16,895 bases of DNA from Pseudomonadota bacterium (GCA_023433965.1 JAEYTQ010000166.1:1-16895); one strand, 5' to 3'; counted from the stretch's first letter, positions 7,748 to 14,753 are shown. The notes: a model not told the origin generated them from the sequence alone. Numbers and translations: made by a program.

Positions 7748-8485
7748 ATGATCGGGTTTCGTCGTCTCGCTCTGGCCGCGCTGATCCCGGCGGCGGCCAT
7801 GTCGATCGGCCTGTCCGGGGCTCCGGCACAGACCCCCAGCCCAGCGCCGGCTACGTCGGCAAGCCCCTCGCCCGTGCCGTCGGCAGCACCGACCCCGGCC
7901 GCAAGCGCCTCGCCTGCCCCTGCGGCGACGGCCTCACCATCGCCCGCAGCCAGCGCATCGCCTTCACCCGCCCCGACACCTCCACCCCCGGCGGCCGCCG
8001 CGACCCCAGCCCCGGTGCAGACCGCCGATCCCTTCGGTCTCGAGACCACGCTCGAGCCGAAGAAGGTGGTGATGGTCAAGGGCACGGCCAATTGGGACTC
8101 GGCCTTCGACACGCTGACCGACGCCTTCAAGGCCCTGAACACGCTGCTGGAGAAGCAGGGCATCAAGCCGTCAGGCAATTCGATGATCGTCTACACCTCG
8201 ACCGACGACACCGGCTTCACCTTCCTCGCCCAGATCCCGGTCGATCAGGACCCCAAGAATCTGCCCAAGGACATGAGCATCGGCAAATCGCCGGAAGGCA
8301 AGGCGCTGAAGTTCGTCCATCGCGGCTCCTACGACAACATGGACAACACTTATGAGGCGATCACCAATCATCTCGACGACAAGAGGCTGGAAGCCAAGGA
8401 CACCTTCATCGAGGAGTACCTCACCGATCCCCTTGAGACGGCCGAGGACAAGCTCGTGATCAATGTTTTCGTACCGCTGAAGTGA
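7748..8485 (+). CDS. Exported protein with Ala/Pro/Ser/Thr-rich linker and GyrI-like effector-binding domain
   Basis: A 245-residue protein. ATG 7748 follows a good GGGGAGAA ribosome site, and an in-frame TTG at 7688 is rejected because it would read through tandem repeats. Residues 1-27 form a signal peptide with a likely cut after APA. Residues 28-93 are a low-complexity linker almost wholly of A, P, S and T. Residues about 95-245 resemble the GyrI-like/AraC effector-binding fold, ending in the characteristic EEYLTDPLETAEDKLVINVFVPLK pattern (222-245, broken here only for description). That fold normally binds small molecules in transcription regulators or gyrase inhibitors; here there is no DNA-binding domain and the protein should be periplasmic. 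The ligand and function are unknown. It is followed five bases later by a SIMPL protein. Confidence 0.8.
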   Translation: MIGFRRLALAALIPAAAMSIGLSGAPAQTPSPAPATSASPSPVPSAAPTPAASASPAPAATASPSPAASASPSPAPTPPPPAAAATPAPVQTADPFGLETTLEPKKVVMVKGTANWDSAFDTLTDAFKALNTLLEKQGIKPSGNSMIVYTSTDDTGFTFLAQIPVDQDPKNLPKDMSIGKSPEGKALKFVHRGSYDNMDNTYEAITNHLDDKRLEAKDTFIEEYLTDPLETAEDKLVINVFVPLK

Positions 8486-8490
8486 GACCG

Positions 8491-9195
8491 ATGAAAAAGC
8501 CTGCCCTCCTCGCCGCCGTTTTCGCCACCGCCTTGTTGACGGCGCCTGCCCGCGCCGATGATTTTCCTTCGGCCATTTCAGTGAGCGGCGAAGCCATAAT
8601 CTCCGCGGCTCCCGATCTCGCGCAGATCGACGCGGGCGTCGCCAACGACGCCAGGACCGCGAAGGAAGCTTCCGACGCCAACAATGCCGCGATGGGTAAG
8701 GTGCTGCTGGCGCTGAAGGGCGCCGGGATCGCCGAGAAGGACTACCAGACCTCGCGGCTGTCGCTGCAGCCGCAATACGGCCAGAACAAATCCACCGGCG
8801 CATCCCCGGTGGTCGGCTTTCGCGCCAGCAACCGCGTCACCGTGAAGATCCGCGACGTGACCAAGGTGGCCGGCATCATCGACACGCTGGTCGGCGCCGG
8901 CGCCAACGACATCGGCAACATCTCGTTCGAGGTGACGCAGGCCTCGAAACTGCTCGACGACGCGCGCGAGCAGGCGGTGGCGGACGCACGGCGCAAGGCG
9001 GAGATTTACGCGAGGGCGACCGGCGTCACGCTGGGGGCGCCGCTGAGCGTTTCGGAAGGCGGCGGCCCGGTGCCGCTGTTCAAGGGCCGGATGGCCGATC
9101 GAATGGCCGCAGCACCGCAGGCCGCGGTCGCGCCGGGCGAGGAGACACTGTCGGTGACGGTGAATGTGAGCTGGGCGATCAAGCCCAAGGAATAG
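8491..9195 (+). CDS. Exported SIMPL-domain (DUF541) protein
   Basis: A 234-residue protein with a signal peptide cut after ARA at residue 22, so the mature form is periplasmic or outer-membrane associated. The DUF541/SIMPL domain covers about 28-230 and shows ISVSGEA (29-35), SLQPQY (91-96), GFRASNRVTVKI (109-120) and a closing SVTVNVSWAI (221-230). The family includes Brucella BP26/Omp28 and E. coli YggE; members form oligomers and are linked to envelope or oxidative stress, with no settled biochemical role. ATG 8491 is preferred over GTG 8482, which overlaps the previous stop and adds only three residues before a normal signal peptide. The five-base spacing implies cotranscription with the GyrI-like gene. 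Confidence 0.9.
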   Translation: MKKPALLAAVFATALLTAPARADDFPSAISVSGEAIISAAPDLAQIDAGVANDARTAKEASDANNAAMGKVLLALKGAGIAEKDYQTSRLSLQPQYGQNKSTGASPVVGFRASNRVTVKIRDVTKVAGIIDTLVGAGANDIGNISFEVTQASKLLDDAREQAVADARRKAEIYARATGVTLGAPLSVSEGGGPVPLFKGRMADRMAAAPQAAVAPGEETLSVTVNVSWAIKPKE

Positions 9196-9197
9196 CT

Positions 9198-9335
9198 CTC
9201 GTGTCCCGGACGCGCTGCAGCGCGAAACTCTGCTGCGCAGAGCCGGGGCCCAGGACATTGCACGGTACGTACGGCGAGATAGGCCCCAGCTCAGCAGCGC
9301 ATCACTGACGTGTTGCGCTGCGTCCGGGGCACGAG
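9198..9335. repeat. Palindromic intergenic element, family 3, with nested hairpins
   Basis: It fills the gap between the convergent SIMPL and metallohydrolase genes. The 16-base outer arms CTCGTGTCCCGGACGC (9198-9213) and 9320-9335 pair at 15 positions, the sixteenth being a possible G-U pair in RNA. Inside are a GC-rich 12-base palindrome (9212-9223), a 6-bp hairpin (9228-9242), and an arm GGGGCC (9245-9250) with GGCCCC (9282-9287) enclosing the palindrome GTACGTAC (9265-9272). The right part is less regular. Confidence 0.75.
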
Positions 9336-9345
9336 CGACGTGGAG

Positions 9346-10410
9346 CTAGATCTCCACCACCTGCCCCGGCAGCATCGCCACGAACCGCTCCTGCGGGATC
9401 TTCGCGGCATCCAGCGCTTCCACCAGCGCTTTCGCCGGCGCGTCGATGGCTTCGTCGGTCAGCTGGAACGTGAAGTGGTGATGGCCGAGCGCTTGCTCCG
9501 CACCGCAATCGGCCAGGGCCTTCACTGCGTCTTCCGGGTTCATGTGCTGGTCGCGCATGAACCAGCGCGGCTCGTAGGCGCCGATGGGAAGGATCGCCAG
9601 GCGCAGCTTGCCGTGCCGCTCGGCGACACGGCGGAAATGCCGGCCGTCGCCATAGCCGGAATCGCAGACCACGTAGATCTTTCCGGCCGGCGTCTCCAAA
9701 ACGAAGCTCGCCCACAGCGCCTTGTTGCGATCGAACAGACCGCGCGCGGTCCAGTGCCGCGTCGGCACCAGATGCACGGCGATGCCGCCGCCGAGTTCGA
9801 CGCGATCGTGCCAGTCGAACGCCTCCACCTTGATGCCGGGATCCCAGCTGCGCATGGTGACGTCGTTGCCGAGCGGGGTGACCACGCGCGGGGCGAAATT
9901 CTTGGTGAGCCGCGATAGCGTCGCGATATCGAGATGGTCGTAATGGCCGTGCGAGACCAGCACGACGTCGATCTTCGGCAGCTTCTCGAAGGCGATGCCG
10001 GGATCGTTGTGTCGCTTCGGGCCGGCGAAGGCGATCGGCGAGACCCGCTCCGACCAGACCGGATCGACCAGGATGTTGAGGCCGCCGGTCTGGATCAGCC
10101 AGCTGGCGTGGCCGACGAAGGACAGGCGCACCTTGCCGCCATCGACTCGCTCCGGCGGGGTGTCGGCATGGGGGCTGGGGGCCCAATCCGGCCAGGCTGC
10201 GCGCTGCCGCTTGCCGCTGAACTGCCAGCGCAGCACCTCGCGCAGCGATTTGGGCGGCGACCCGTCCGGATCGAAGAAGGTCAGGCCGTCGAAATGGTCG
10301 GAGGCGGGACCGTCATAGGTTTTCATGCTGGACATCCAGAGGGAGGGGACGCCGACCAGCGCACCGGCTCCGGTGAACAGTCCGAAAAGGCGGCGGCGGG
10401 TAATCGGCAC
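9346..10410 (-). CDS. Metallo-beta-lactamase-fold hydrolase (NAPE-PLD/RomA-like) with Tat-like N-terminus
   Basis: A 354-residue protein with the metal-binding motif SHGHYDHLD (153-161, H154, H156, D158, H159) and further likely ligands H219 (TRHW), D250 (CDSGYGDG) and a histidine at 310-312 (GHHHF). The architecture, with VGHASWLIQTGGLNILVDPVWS (99-120, in two parts: VGHASW and LVDPVWSER), matches the outer-membrane/N-acylphosphatidylethanolamine phospholipase D-like subgroup, suggesting a phospholipid or other lipid substrate; the actual substrate is unknown. TRRRLFGLF (4-12) with a following hydrophobic stretch suggests Tat export. The start is GTG 10410: an in-frame stop lies nine bases upstream and later ATGs would remove the signal. 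It converges on the SIMPL gene. Confidence 0.87.
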   Translation of the reverse strand: MPITRRRLFGLFTGAGALVGVPSLWMSSMKTYDGPASDHFDGLTFFDPDGSPPKSLREVLRWQFSGKRQRAAWPDWAPSPHADTPPERVDGGKVRLSFVGHASWLIQTGGLNILVDPVWSERVSPIAFAGPKRHNDPGIAFEKLPKIDVVLVSHGHYDHLDIATLSRLTKNFAPRVVTPLGNDVTMRSWDPGIKVEAFDWHDRVELGGGIAVHLVPTRHWTARGLFDRNKALWASFVLETPAGKIYVVCDSGYGDGRHFRRVAERHGKLRLAILPIGAYEPRWFMRDQHMNPEDAVKALADCGAEQALGHHHFTFQLTDEAIDAPAKALVEALDAAKIPQERFVAMLPGQVVEI

Positions 10411-10548
10411 GGCGGGCTTCTAGGGATGGTCGAGGTGGTAAGACATCACCGCCTATATGGGCGGGGCTGAAGGAAAAGGAACCGCGACAAAAGGATCACG
10501 TTTTCAGAACCTTGCCTTATCAAGAGGGAGCCGGCACCCTAACTTTCC

Positions 10549-10577
10549 TTGACTTTTGGGCGCGAGCGGCGTTTAAC
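10549..10577 (+). promoter_or_regulatory. Predicted sigma70-type promoter of the ffh cluster
   Basis: TTGACT (10549-10554; 5 of 6 to TTGACA), a 17-base spacer and TTTAAC (10572-10577; 4 of 6 to TATAAT). The transcript would start near 10584, leaving a leader of about 140 bases before the TTG start. Found by eye. Confidence 0.55.
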
Positions 10578-10641
10578 CCCGCCACTTTCTCGGAAAGGCT
10601 TTCTTTTCGACCCGCCGACCGGCCTTAGGACCGGAGGTCAA

Positions 10642-10670
10642 CGCCCGACAGCGCTGTGCGCCCTCGGGCG
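10642..10670 (+). promoter_or_regulatory. Two-part hairpin in the ffh 5' leader
   Basis: A 7-bp stem CGCCCGA (10642-10648) with 10664-10670, a 2x2 internal loop, and a 4-bp GCGC stem with loop TGT. It lies wholly in the predicted leader, 52 bases before the start codon. No T-run follows, so it is not a standard terminator. Confidence 0.5.
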
Positions 10671-10722
10671 TAAAGGTGTTTGGAAGATCGCAATTCTTGC
10701 GAGCAGGACAAGGACAACGGCA

Positions 10723-12270
10723 TTGTTCGACAATCTGTCGGAACGGCTTGGTGGCATTCTCGATCGTCTGACGGGGCGCGGTGCGCTGACCGAAAAGGAC
10801 GTCGACGCCGCGATGCGCGAGGTACGCCGGGCGCTCCTGGAGGCCGACGTCGCGCTGGAAGTCGTGCGCAGCTTCACCGAGCGCGTCCGCGAGCAGGCAA
10901 TCGGCGCCACCGTCGTCAAGTCGGTCACACCCGGCCAGATGGTGGTCAAGATCGTCCATGACGAGCTGGTCAACACGCTCGGCGCCGAAAGCCAGACCAT
11001 CGACGTCAATTCGGTGCCGCCGGTGCCGATCATGATGGTCGGCCTGCAGGGCTCCGGTAAGACCACCACCACCGCCAAGCTCGCCCGCCGCCTCGTCCAG
11101 CGCGACAAGCGCAAGGTCTTGATGGCTTCGCTCGACGTCTACCGCCCGGCGGCGATGGAGCAGCTGGCCGTGCTCGGCCGCGACCTCGATATTCCCACTT
11201 TGCCAATCGTCGCCGGCCAGCAGCCGCCGCAAATTGCAAAACGCGCGCTGGAAGCCGGCAAGCTCGGCGGCTACGACGTCGTGCTGCTCGACACCGCGGG
11301 CCGCACCACGCTTGACGAAGAGATGATGGCGGAGGCGGCGGCGATCAAAGCCGCGGCCAATCCGCATGAAGTGCTGCTGGTCGCGGACTCGCTCACCGGC
11401 CAGGATGCGGTGAATCTGGCGCGCTCGTTCGACCAGCGCGTCGGCCTCACCGGCATCGTGCTGACACGTGTCGACGGCGATGGCCGCGGTGGCGCCGCGC
11501 TGTCGATGCGCGCCGTCACCGGCAAGCCGATCAAGCTGATCGGCACCGGCGAAAAGACCGATGCGCTGGAGGATTTCCACCCCGACCGTATCGCCGGCCG
11601 CATCCTCGGCATGGGCGACGTGGTCTCGCTGGTCGAGCGCGCCGCCGCCAATATCGACGCCGAGAAGGCCGCGCGCACCGCCGAGCGCATGCGCAAGGGT
11701 CAGTTCGACCTCAACGACATGCGCGAGCAGCTGTCGCAGATGGCCAACATGGGCGGCATCAGCGGGCTGATGGGCATGATGCCCGGCATCTCCAAGATGA
11801 AGAACCAGATCGCGGCGGCCGGCATCGACGACAAGATCTTGAAGCGCCAGGTCGCGATCATCGATTCCATGACCCGCGAGGAGCGCCGTCATCCCGACCT
11901 GCTCAAGGCCAGCCGCAAGAAGCGCATCGCCGCAGGGTCGGGCCAGAGCGTCGAGCACGTCAACAAGCTGCTCAAGATGCACCGGAACATGGCCGACGTG
12001 ATGAAGGCCATGGGCTCGGGCAAGCGCGGCCCGCTCGCCGGCATCGCGCAGGCCATGGGCTTCGGCGGCGGCATGAAGATGCCCTCGCCCGAAGAGATGA
12101 AGGCGCTTCAGGACAAGATGCAGAGCGGCGGCGGACAGGGCCTGCCCAATCTGCCGAAGGATCTGCCGCCCGGCCTTCGCACCGGCCTGCCGAACCTTCC
12201 GGGGCTGACCGGGCTGAGTGGCAAGCCGACGCTGCCGGGCCTCGGCGGTTTCCCGGGCAAGAAGAAATGA
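10723..12270 (+). CDS. ffh: Signal recognition particle protein Ffh
   Basis: A 515-residue GTPase that binds signal sequences and 4.5S RNA and pairs with FtsY. The NG domain has the P-loop GLQGSGKTTTT (107-117), DVYRPAA (138-144), DTAGR (190-194), TRVDGDGRGG (248-257) and GTGEK (274-278). The methionine-rich M domain spans about 300-450 (MGGISGLMGMMPGISKMK), with the RNA-binding SMTREER and GSGQSVEHVN segments. Residues 468-515 are a Gly/Pro/Leu tail with repeated GLPNLP. The start is TTG 10723: it gives the canonical MFDNLSERLGG opening and follows AAGGA (10710-10714) by eight bases, and no ATG is suitably placed. It leads the rpsP-rimM-trmD-rplS series. Confidence 0.96.
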   Translation: MFDNLSERLGGILDRLTGRGALTEKDVDAAMREVRRALLEADVALEVVRSFTERVREQAIGATVVKSVTPGQMVVKIVHDELVNTLGAESQTIDVNSVPPVPIMMVGLQGSGKTTTTAKLARRLVQRDKRKVLMASLDVYRPAAMEQLAVLGRDLDIPTLPIVAGQQPPQIAKRALEAGKLGGYDVVLLDTAGRTTLDEEMMAEAAAIKAAANPHEVLLVADSLTGQDAVNLARSFDQRVGLTGIVLTRVDGDGRGGAALSMRAVTGKPIKLIGTGEKTDALEDFHPDRIAGRILGMGDVVSLVERAAANIDAEKAARTAERMRKGQFDLNDMREQLSQMANMGGISGLMGMMPGISKMKNQIAAAGIDDKILKRQVAIIDSMTREERRHPDLLKASRKKRIAAGSGQSVEHVNKLLKMHRNMADVMKAMGSGKRGPLAGIAQAMGFGGGMKMPSPEEMKALQDKMQSGGGQGLPNLPKDLPPGLRTGLPNLPGLTGLSGKPTLPGLGGFPGKKK

Positions 12271-12276
12271 GGGATT

Positions 12277-12306
12277 CGTCGCAGGGGATCAGCATCTCAT
12301 GCGACG
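12277..12306 (+). promoter_or_regulatory. Stem-loop in the ffh-rpsP gap
   Basis: CGTCGCA (12277-12283) pairs with 12300-12306; after one G-A mismatch GGGAT (12285-12289) pairs with ATCTC (12294-12298, one G-U), closing a CAGC tetraloop. The hairpin begins seven bases after the ffh stop and ends 34 bases before the rpsP ribosome site. Without a T-run it could be a processing or stability site, a leader element, or a weak terminator. Confidence 0.5.
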
Positions 12307-12352
12307 CGGAATACCAATCAACCGAACAAAACGTACTTTGAAGGAGAACTGA

Positions 12353-12685
12353 ATGTCCGTCGTTATCCGCCTCGCCCGCGCCGGCACCAAGAAGCGTCCC
12401 GTCTATCACGTCGTCGTCGCCGATTCGCGCTTTCCGCGCGATGGCCGCTTCATCGAGCGTCTCGGCCATTTCAACCCGCTGCTGCCGAAGGACAACGAGA
12501 CCCGCCTCAAGCTCGACATGGAGAAGGTGAAGGCCTGGCTCGCCAAGGGTGCGCAGCCGTCCGACCGCGTGGCGCGTTTCCTCGACGCCGCCGGTGTCAA
12601 GAAGCGCGAGGCGCGCAACAACCCCGAGAAGGCCGTGCCGCGCAAGGAGCGCAAGGCGCAGGCCGAAGCCGCGGCCAAGAGCTAA
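12353..12685 (+). CDS. rpsP: 30S ribosomal protein S16
   Basis: A 110-residue small-subunit protein needed for 30S assembly. The S16 core is complete: [27 protein letters not shown] opening (2-24), [14 protein letters not shown] (30-43), and [12 protein letters not shown] (71-82). A lysine/alanine-rich C-terminal extension follows (about 83-110), common in alphaproteobacteria. An AAGGAG ribosome site lies six bases before ATG. It is nine bases from rimM, whose product acts on the same 30S subunit in assembly. Confidence 0.98.
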   Translation: MSVVIRLARAGTKKRPVYHVVVADSRFPRDGRFIERLGHFNPLLPKDNETRLKLDMEKVKAWLAKGAQPSDRVARFLDAAGVKKREARNNPEKAVPRKERKAQAEAAAKS

Positions 12686-12694
12686 GGCCGGATC

Positions 12695-13240
12695 ATGTCG
12701 GCGCTGGTCTGCGTCGCGCGGATCGGCGCCGCGCATGGGGTGCGCGGTGCGGTCAAGCTGTGGACTTTCACCGAAGATCCCTTTGCCATCCGGCGCTACG
12801 GCCCGTTGTCGACCAAGGACGGCAGGCGCCAGTTCGAGATCGCGCAGGTGCGCGAGGCGAAGGACCATCTGGTCGCGACATTCAAGGGTGTCGCGACCCG
12901 CGATGAGGCCGAGCGCCTCAACGGCATCGAGCTCTACGTCCCGCGCGAAAAACTGCCCGCGACGGACGAGGACGAATATTATCACACCGATCTGGTCGGG
13001 CTCGCCGCCATCAGCACCGATGGCGAGACCATCGGCCGCGTGCTCGCGATCCACAATTTCGGCGCCGGCGACATCATCGAGATCGCCCCGCCGAAGGGGC
13101 CGACGATGCTGCTGCCGTTCTCGAATGCCGTGGTGCCCGAGGTCGATATTGCCGGCGGCCGCGTCGTGATCGCGCTGCCGCAGGAGATCGAGGGCGACGA
13201 CGCTCCTCCTGCCAGTGCCGCCGAAGGCCGGGACCCATAA
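12695..13240 (+). CDS. rimM: 16S rRNA processing protein RimM
   Basis: A 181-residue 30S maturation factor that binds S19 and the 16S 3' domain. The N-terminal RimM beta-barrel carries the signature [19 protein letters not shown] (8-26). The PRC-barrel domain begins at about 95 with YYHTDLVGL and includes [17 protein letters not shown] (114-130) and [14 protein letters not shown] (138-151). The last 15 residues are an acidic, Ala-rich tail. AAGG seven to ten bases before ATG, overlapping the rpsP stop, is the ribosome site. The gap to trmD holds a small hairpin with a T-run. Confidence 0.96.
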   Translation: MSALVCVARIGAAHGVRGAVKLWTFTEDPFAIRRYGPLSTKDGRRQFEIAQVREAKDHLVATFKGVATRDEAERLNGIELYVPREKLPATDEDEYYHTDLVGLAAISTDGETIGRVLAIHNFGAGDIIEIAPPKGPTMLLPFSNAVVPEVDIAGGRVVIALPQEIEGDDAPPASAAEGRDP

Positions 13241-13258
13241 CCACAGGTCGTGGTTTTT
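13239..13258 (+). terminator. Weak intrinsic terminator or attenuator candidate between rimM and trmD
   Basis: AACCAC (13239-13244) pairs with GTGGTT (13250-13255) around loop AGGTC, followed by TTT; the T-tract is TTTTT at 13254-13258. The stem includes two bases of the rimM stop codon. It is A-U closed and short, so termination would be partial at most. Confidence 0.35.
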
Positions 13259-13274
13259 CGCTAAGCTGAGCGCA

Positions 13275-14018
13275 ATGACCAACCCCTCACCCTGGCGCGC
13301 GACGGTGCTGACGCTGTTTCCGGAGATGTTTCCGGGACCGCTCGGCGTGAGCCTGGCCGGGCGGGCGCTGGCATCCGGAATCTGGGAGATCGAGGCCCGC
13401 GACATCCGGGCCTCCGCCACCGATCGCCACCGTAGCGTCGACGACACTCCCGCAGGCGGCGGGCCGGGCATGGTGCTGCGGGCGGACGTCTTGGCAGCAG
13501 CCATCGATGCCGCCGGGATCGGTCCGGAGCGACCGCGCCTGCTGATGAGCCCGCGCGGTCGGCCATTGACTCAGGCCCGTGTCGTCGACCTCGCCCGGGG
13601 ACCCGGCCCGCTGATCGTCTGCGGGCGGTTCGAAGGCATCGACCAGCGGGTGATCGACGCCCGGGGCCTGGAGGAGGTCTCGATCGGCGACTACGTGCTT
13701 TCAGGCGGCGAAATCGCCGCGCTGGCCCTGATCGACGCCTGTGTCCGGCTGCTGCCGGGGGTGATGGGCAAGGAGATCTCGGGAACCGAGGAGAGTTTTT
13801 CGGACGGCCTGCTTGAATACCCCCAATACACCCGCCCGCAGCTATTCGAGGAGGTTCCAATCCCTGCCATCCTCACCTCCGGCGACCACGCCAAGGTGGC
13901 GGCCTGGCGGCGGGCCCAATCCGAGGCCCTGACTGCCGCCCGCCGGCCGGATCTGTGGGAAAAAGCCGCGAATCAGGGGGCGGGCCAAAAAACGCCAAAA
14001 AACAAGACAGACGGGTGA
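13275..14018 (+). CDS. trmD: tRNA (guanine-N1-)-methyltransferase TrmD
   Basis: A 247-residue SPOUT-class enzyme making m1G37 in tRNAs to prevent +1 frameshifting. The family opening [13 protein letters not shown] (9-21) is followed by [16 protein letters not shown] (56-71), the knot region [10 protein letters not shown] (116-125) and [11 protein letters not shown] (136-146), and [13 protein letters not shown] (176-188) with the catalytic-base aspartate at D177. ATG 13275 places these motifs at the usual positions; an in-frame GTG at 13215 inside rimM would add an unrelated 20 residues. The C-terminal tail is polar and disordered in appearance. A promoter-like sequence for rplS overlaps its stop. 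Confidence 0.96.
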   Translation: MTNPSPWRATVLTLFPEMFPGPLGVSLAGRALASGIWEIEARDIRASATDRHRSVDDTPAGGGPGMVLRADVLAAAIDAAGIGPERPRLLMSPRGRPLTQARVVDLARGPGPLIVCGRFEGIDQRVIDARGLEEVSIGDYVLSGGEIAALALIDACVRLLPGVMGKEISGTEESFSDGLLEYPQYTRPQLFEEVPIPAILTSGDHAKVAAWRRAQSEALTAARRPDLWEKAANQGAGQKTPKNKTDG

Positions 14019-14043
14019 CAAACGCTCCGGCTTGCCTTATAGG
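14015..14043 (+). promoter_or_regulatory. Predicted promoter of rplS overlapping the trmD stop
   Basis: GTGACA (14015-14020; 5 of 6 to TTGACA), a 17-base spacer and TATAGG (14038-14043; 4 of 6). It could give rplS its own transcript with a leader of about 80 bases, beyond read-through from ffh. The 109-base trmD-rplS gap is the longest inside this cluster. Confidence 0.45.
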
Positions 14044-14127
14044 AGCGGCCACATCCGCAATGGCTGGATCAACGAATTTCACGCAGCCCCCGTTTCGCAG
14101 GCTGGGCGCGCCGATGGAGATTTACCC

Positions 14128-14511
14128 ATGAACCTGATCAAGCAGCTCGAGCAAGAGCAATTCGACAAGCTGTCCGCCGGCAAGGACATTCCGGAATTCG
14201 GTCCCGGCGACACCGTGATCGTCAACGTGAAGGTGGTGGAAGGCGAACGCACCCGCGTGCAGGCCTATGAAGGCGTCTGCATCGGCCGTTCCGGCGGTGG
14301 CCTCAACGAGAGCTTCACCGTCCGCAAGATCTCCTACGGCGAGGGCGTTGAGCGCGTGTTCCCGGTGATGTCGCCGATGATCGACTCGATCAAGGTGGTG
14401 CGCCGCGGCAAGGTGCGTCGCGCCAAGCTCTATTACCTCCGCAATCTGCGCGGCAAGTCGGCCCGCATCGTGGAGAAGACTGAGCACGCCAAGGCCGCCG
14501 TCAACGAGTGA
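14128..14511 (+). CDS. rplS: 50S ribosomal protein L19
   Basis: A 127-residue protein located at the 30S-50S interface. The L19 fold is complete: [10 protein letters not shown] (2-11), [16 protein letters not shown] (24-39), [18 protein letters not shown] (41-58), [18 protein letters not shown] (62-79) and [23 protein letters not shown] (92-114; shown only as a landmark). ATG 14128 is preceded at eight bases by GGAG. An extension to an ATG-less start at 14032 has no family support. An intrinsic terminator begins 24 bases after its stop, ending the ribosomal cluster. Confidence 0.97.
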   Translation: MNLIKQLEQEQFDKLSAGKDIPEFGPGDTVIVNVKVVEGERTRVQAYEGVCIGRSGGGLNESFTVRKISYGEGVERVFPVMSPMIDSIKVVRRGKVRRAKLYYLRNLRGKSARIVEKTEHAKAAVNE

Positions 14512-14535
14512 GCCTCGACACCAGGCAAGTTTTCG

Positions 14536-14566
14536 AAAGCGCGGGGCTCGGCTCCGCGCTTTTTTG
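14536..14566 (+). terminator. Intrinsic terminator after rplS
   Basis: AAAGCGCGG (14536-14544) pairs perfectly with 14554-14562, and the stem may extend inward by a G-U and a G-C pair; the loop is GC-rich. A run of six T follows the stem's C (14560-14565). This is the clearest rho-independent terminator in the window and closes the ffh-rplS unit. Confidence 0.9.
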
Positions 14567-14595
14567 TTGCGACAGCGCGGCGCGCCGGTGGCTGT

Positions 14596-14698
14596 CCCTC
14601 ACCCTGGGGAGCGCGGGACGCGCGTCTCGACGGGCGAGGCCTCCGGCCGGGCCTGCATCCTTCGAGACGCGCGCGAAAGGCGCTCCTCGGGATGAGGG
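14596..14698. repeat. Palindromic intergenic element, family 2, copy B
   Basis: The 19-base outer arms (14596-14614 with 14680-14698) pair at all but one position, two being G-U in RNA. An inner perfect 12-bp stem CGCGCGTCTCGA (14619-14630) pairs with 14662-14673. It shares CATCCTTCGAGACG (14656-14669) and the GATGAG right end with copy A at 4020-4125. A separate hairpin GACAGC (14571-14576) with 14591-14596, enclosing palindrome CGGCGCGCCG, precedes it. Confidence 0.8.
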
Positions 14699-14753
14699 TC
14701 ACGCATGATGCACATGGCATGCATTTGAAACCTCTCGCGCTTCCAATTCGGCC

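Larger units (their letters stand above)
10411..10722. other. Divergent intergenic region between the metallohydrolase and ffh
   Basis: This 312-base gap holds no convincing gene. It contains the predicted ffh promoter (10549-10577), a two-part hairpin in the ffh leader (10642-10670) and the ffh ribosome site (10710-10714). The first 138 bases should carry the metallohydrolase promoter, but no good minus-strand match was seen. An in-frame extension of ffh back to 10549 starts inside the -35 hexamer and is not coding. Confidence 0.7.

Noticed and set aside
10549..10722. A 58-residue N-terminal extension of Ffh
   Set aside because: The first codon is the TTG of a -35 hexamer, and Ffh proteins begin at MFDNLSERL; AAGGA supports TTG 10723.
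11972..13504. A 510-residue minus-strand reading opposite rpsP, rimM and trmD
   Set aside because: It lies opposite three unmistakable conserved genes and has shadow-type composition.
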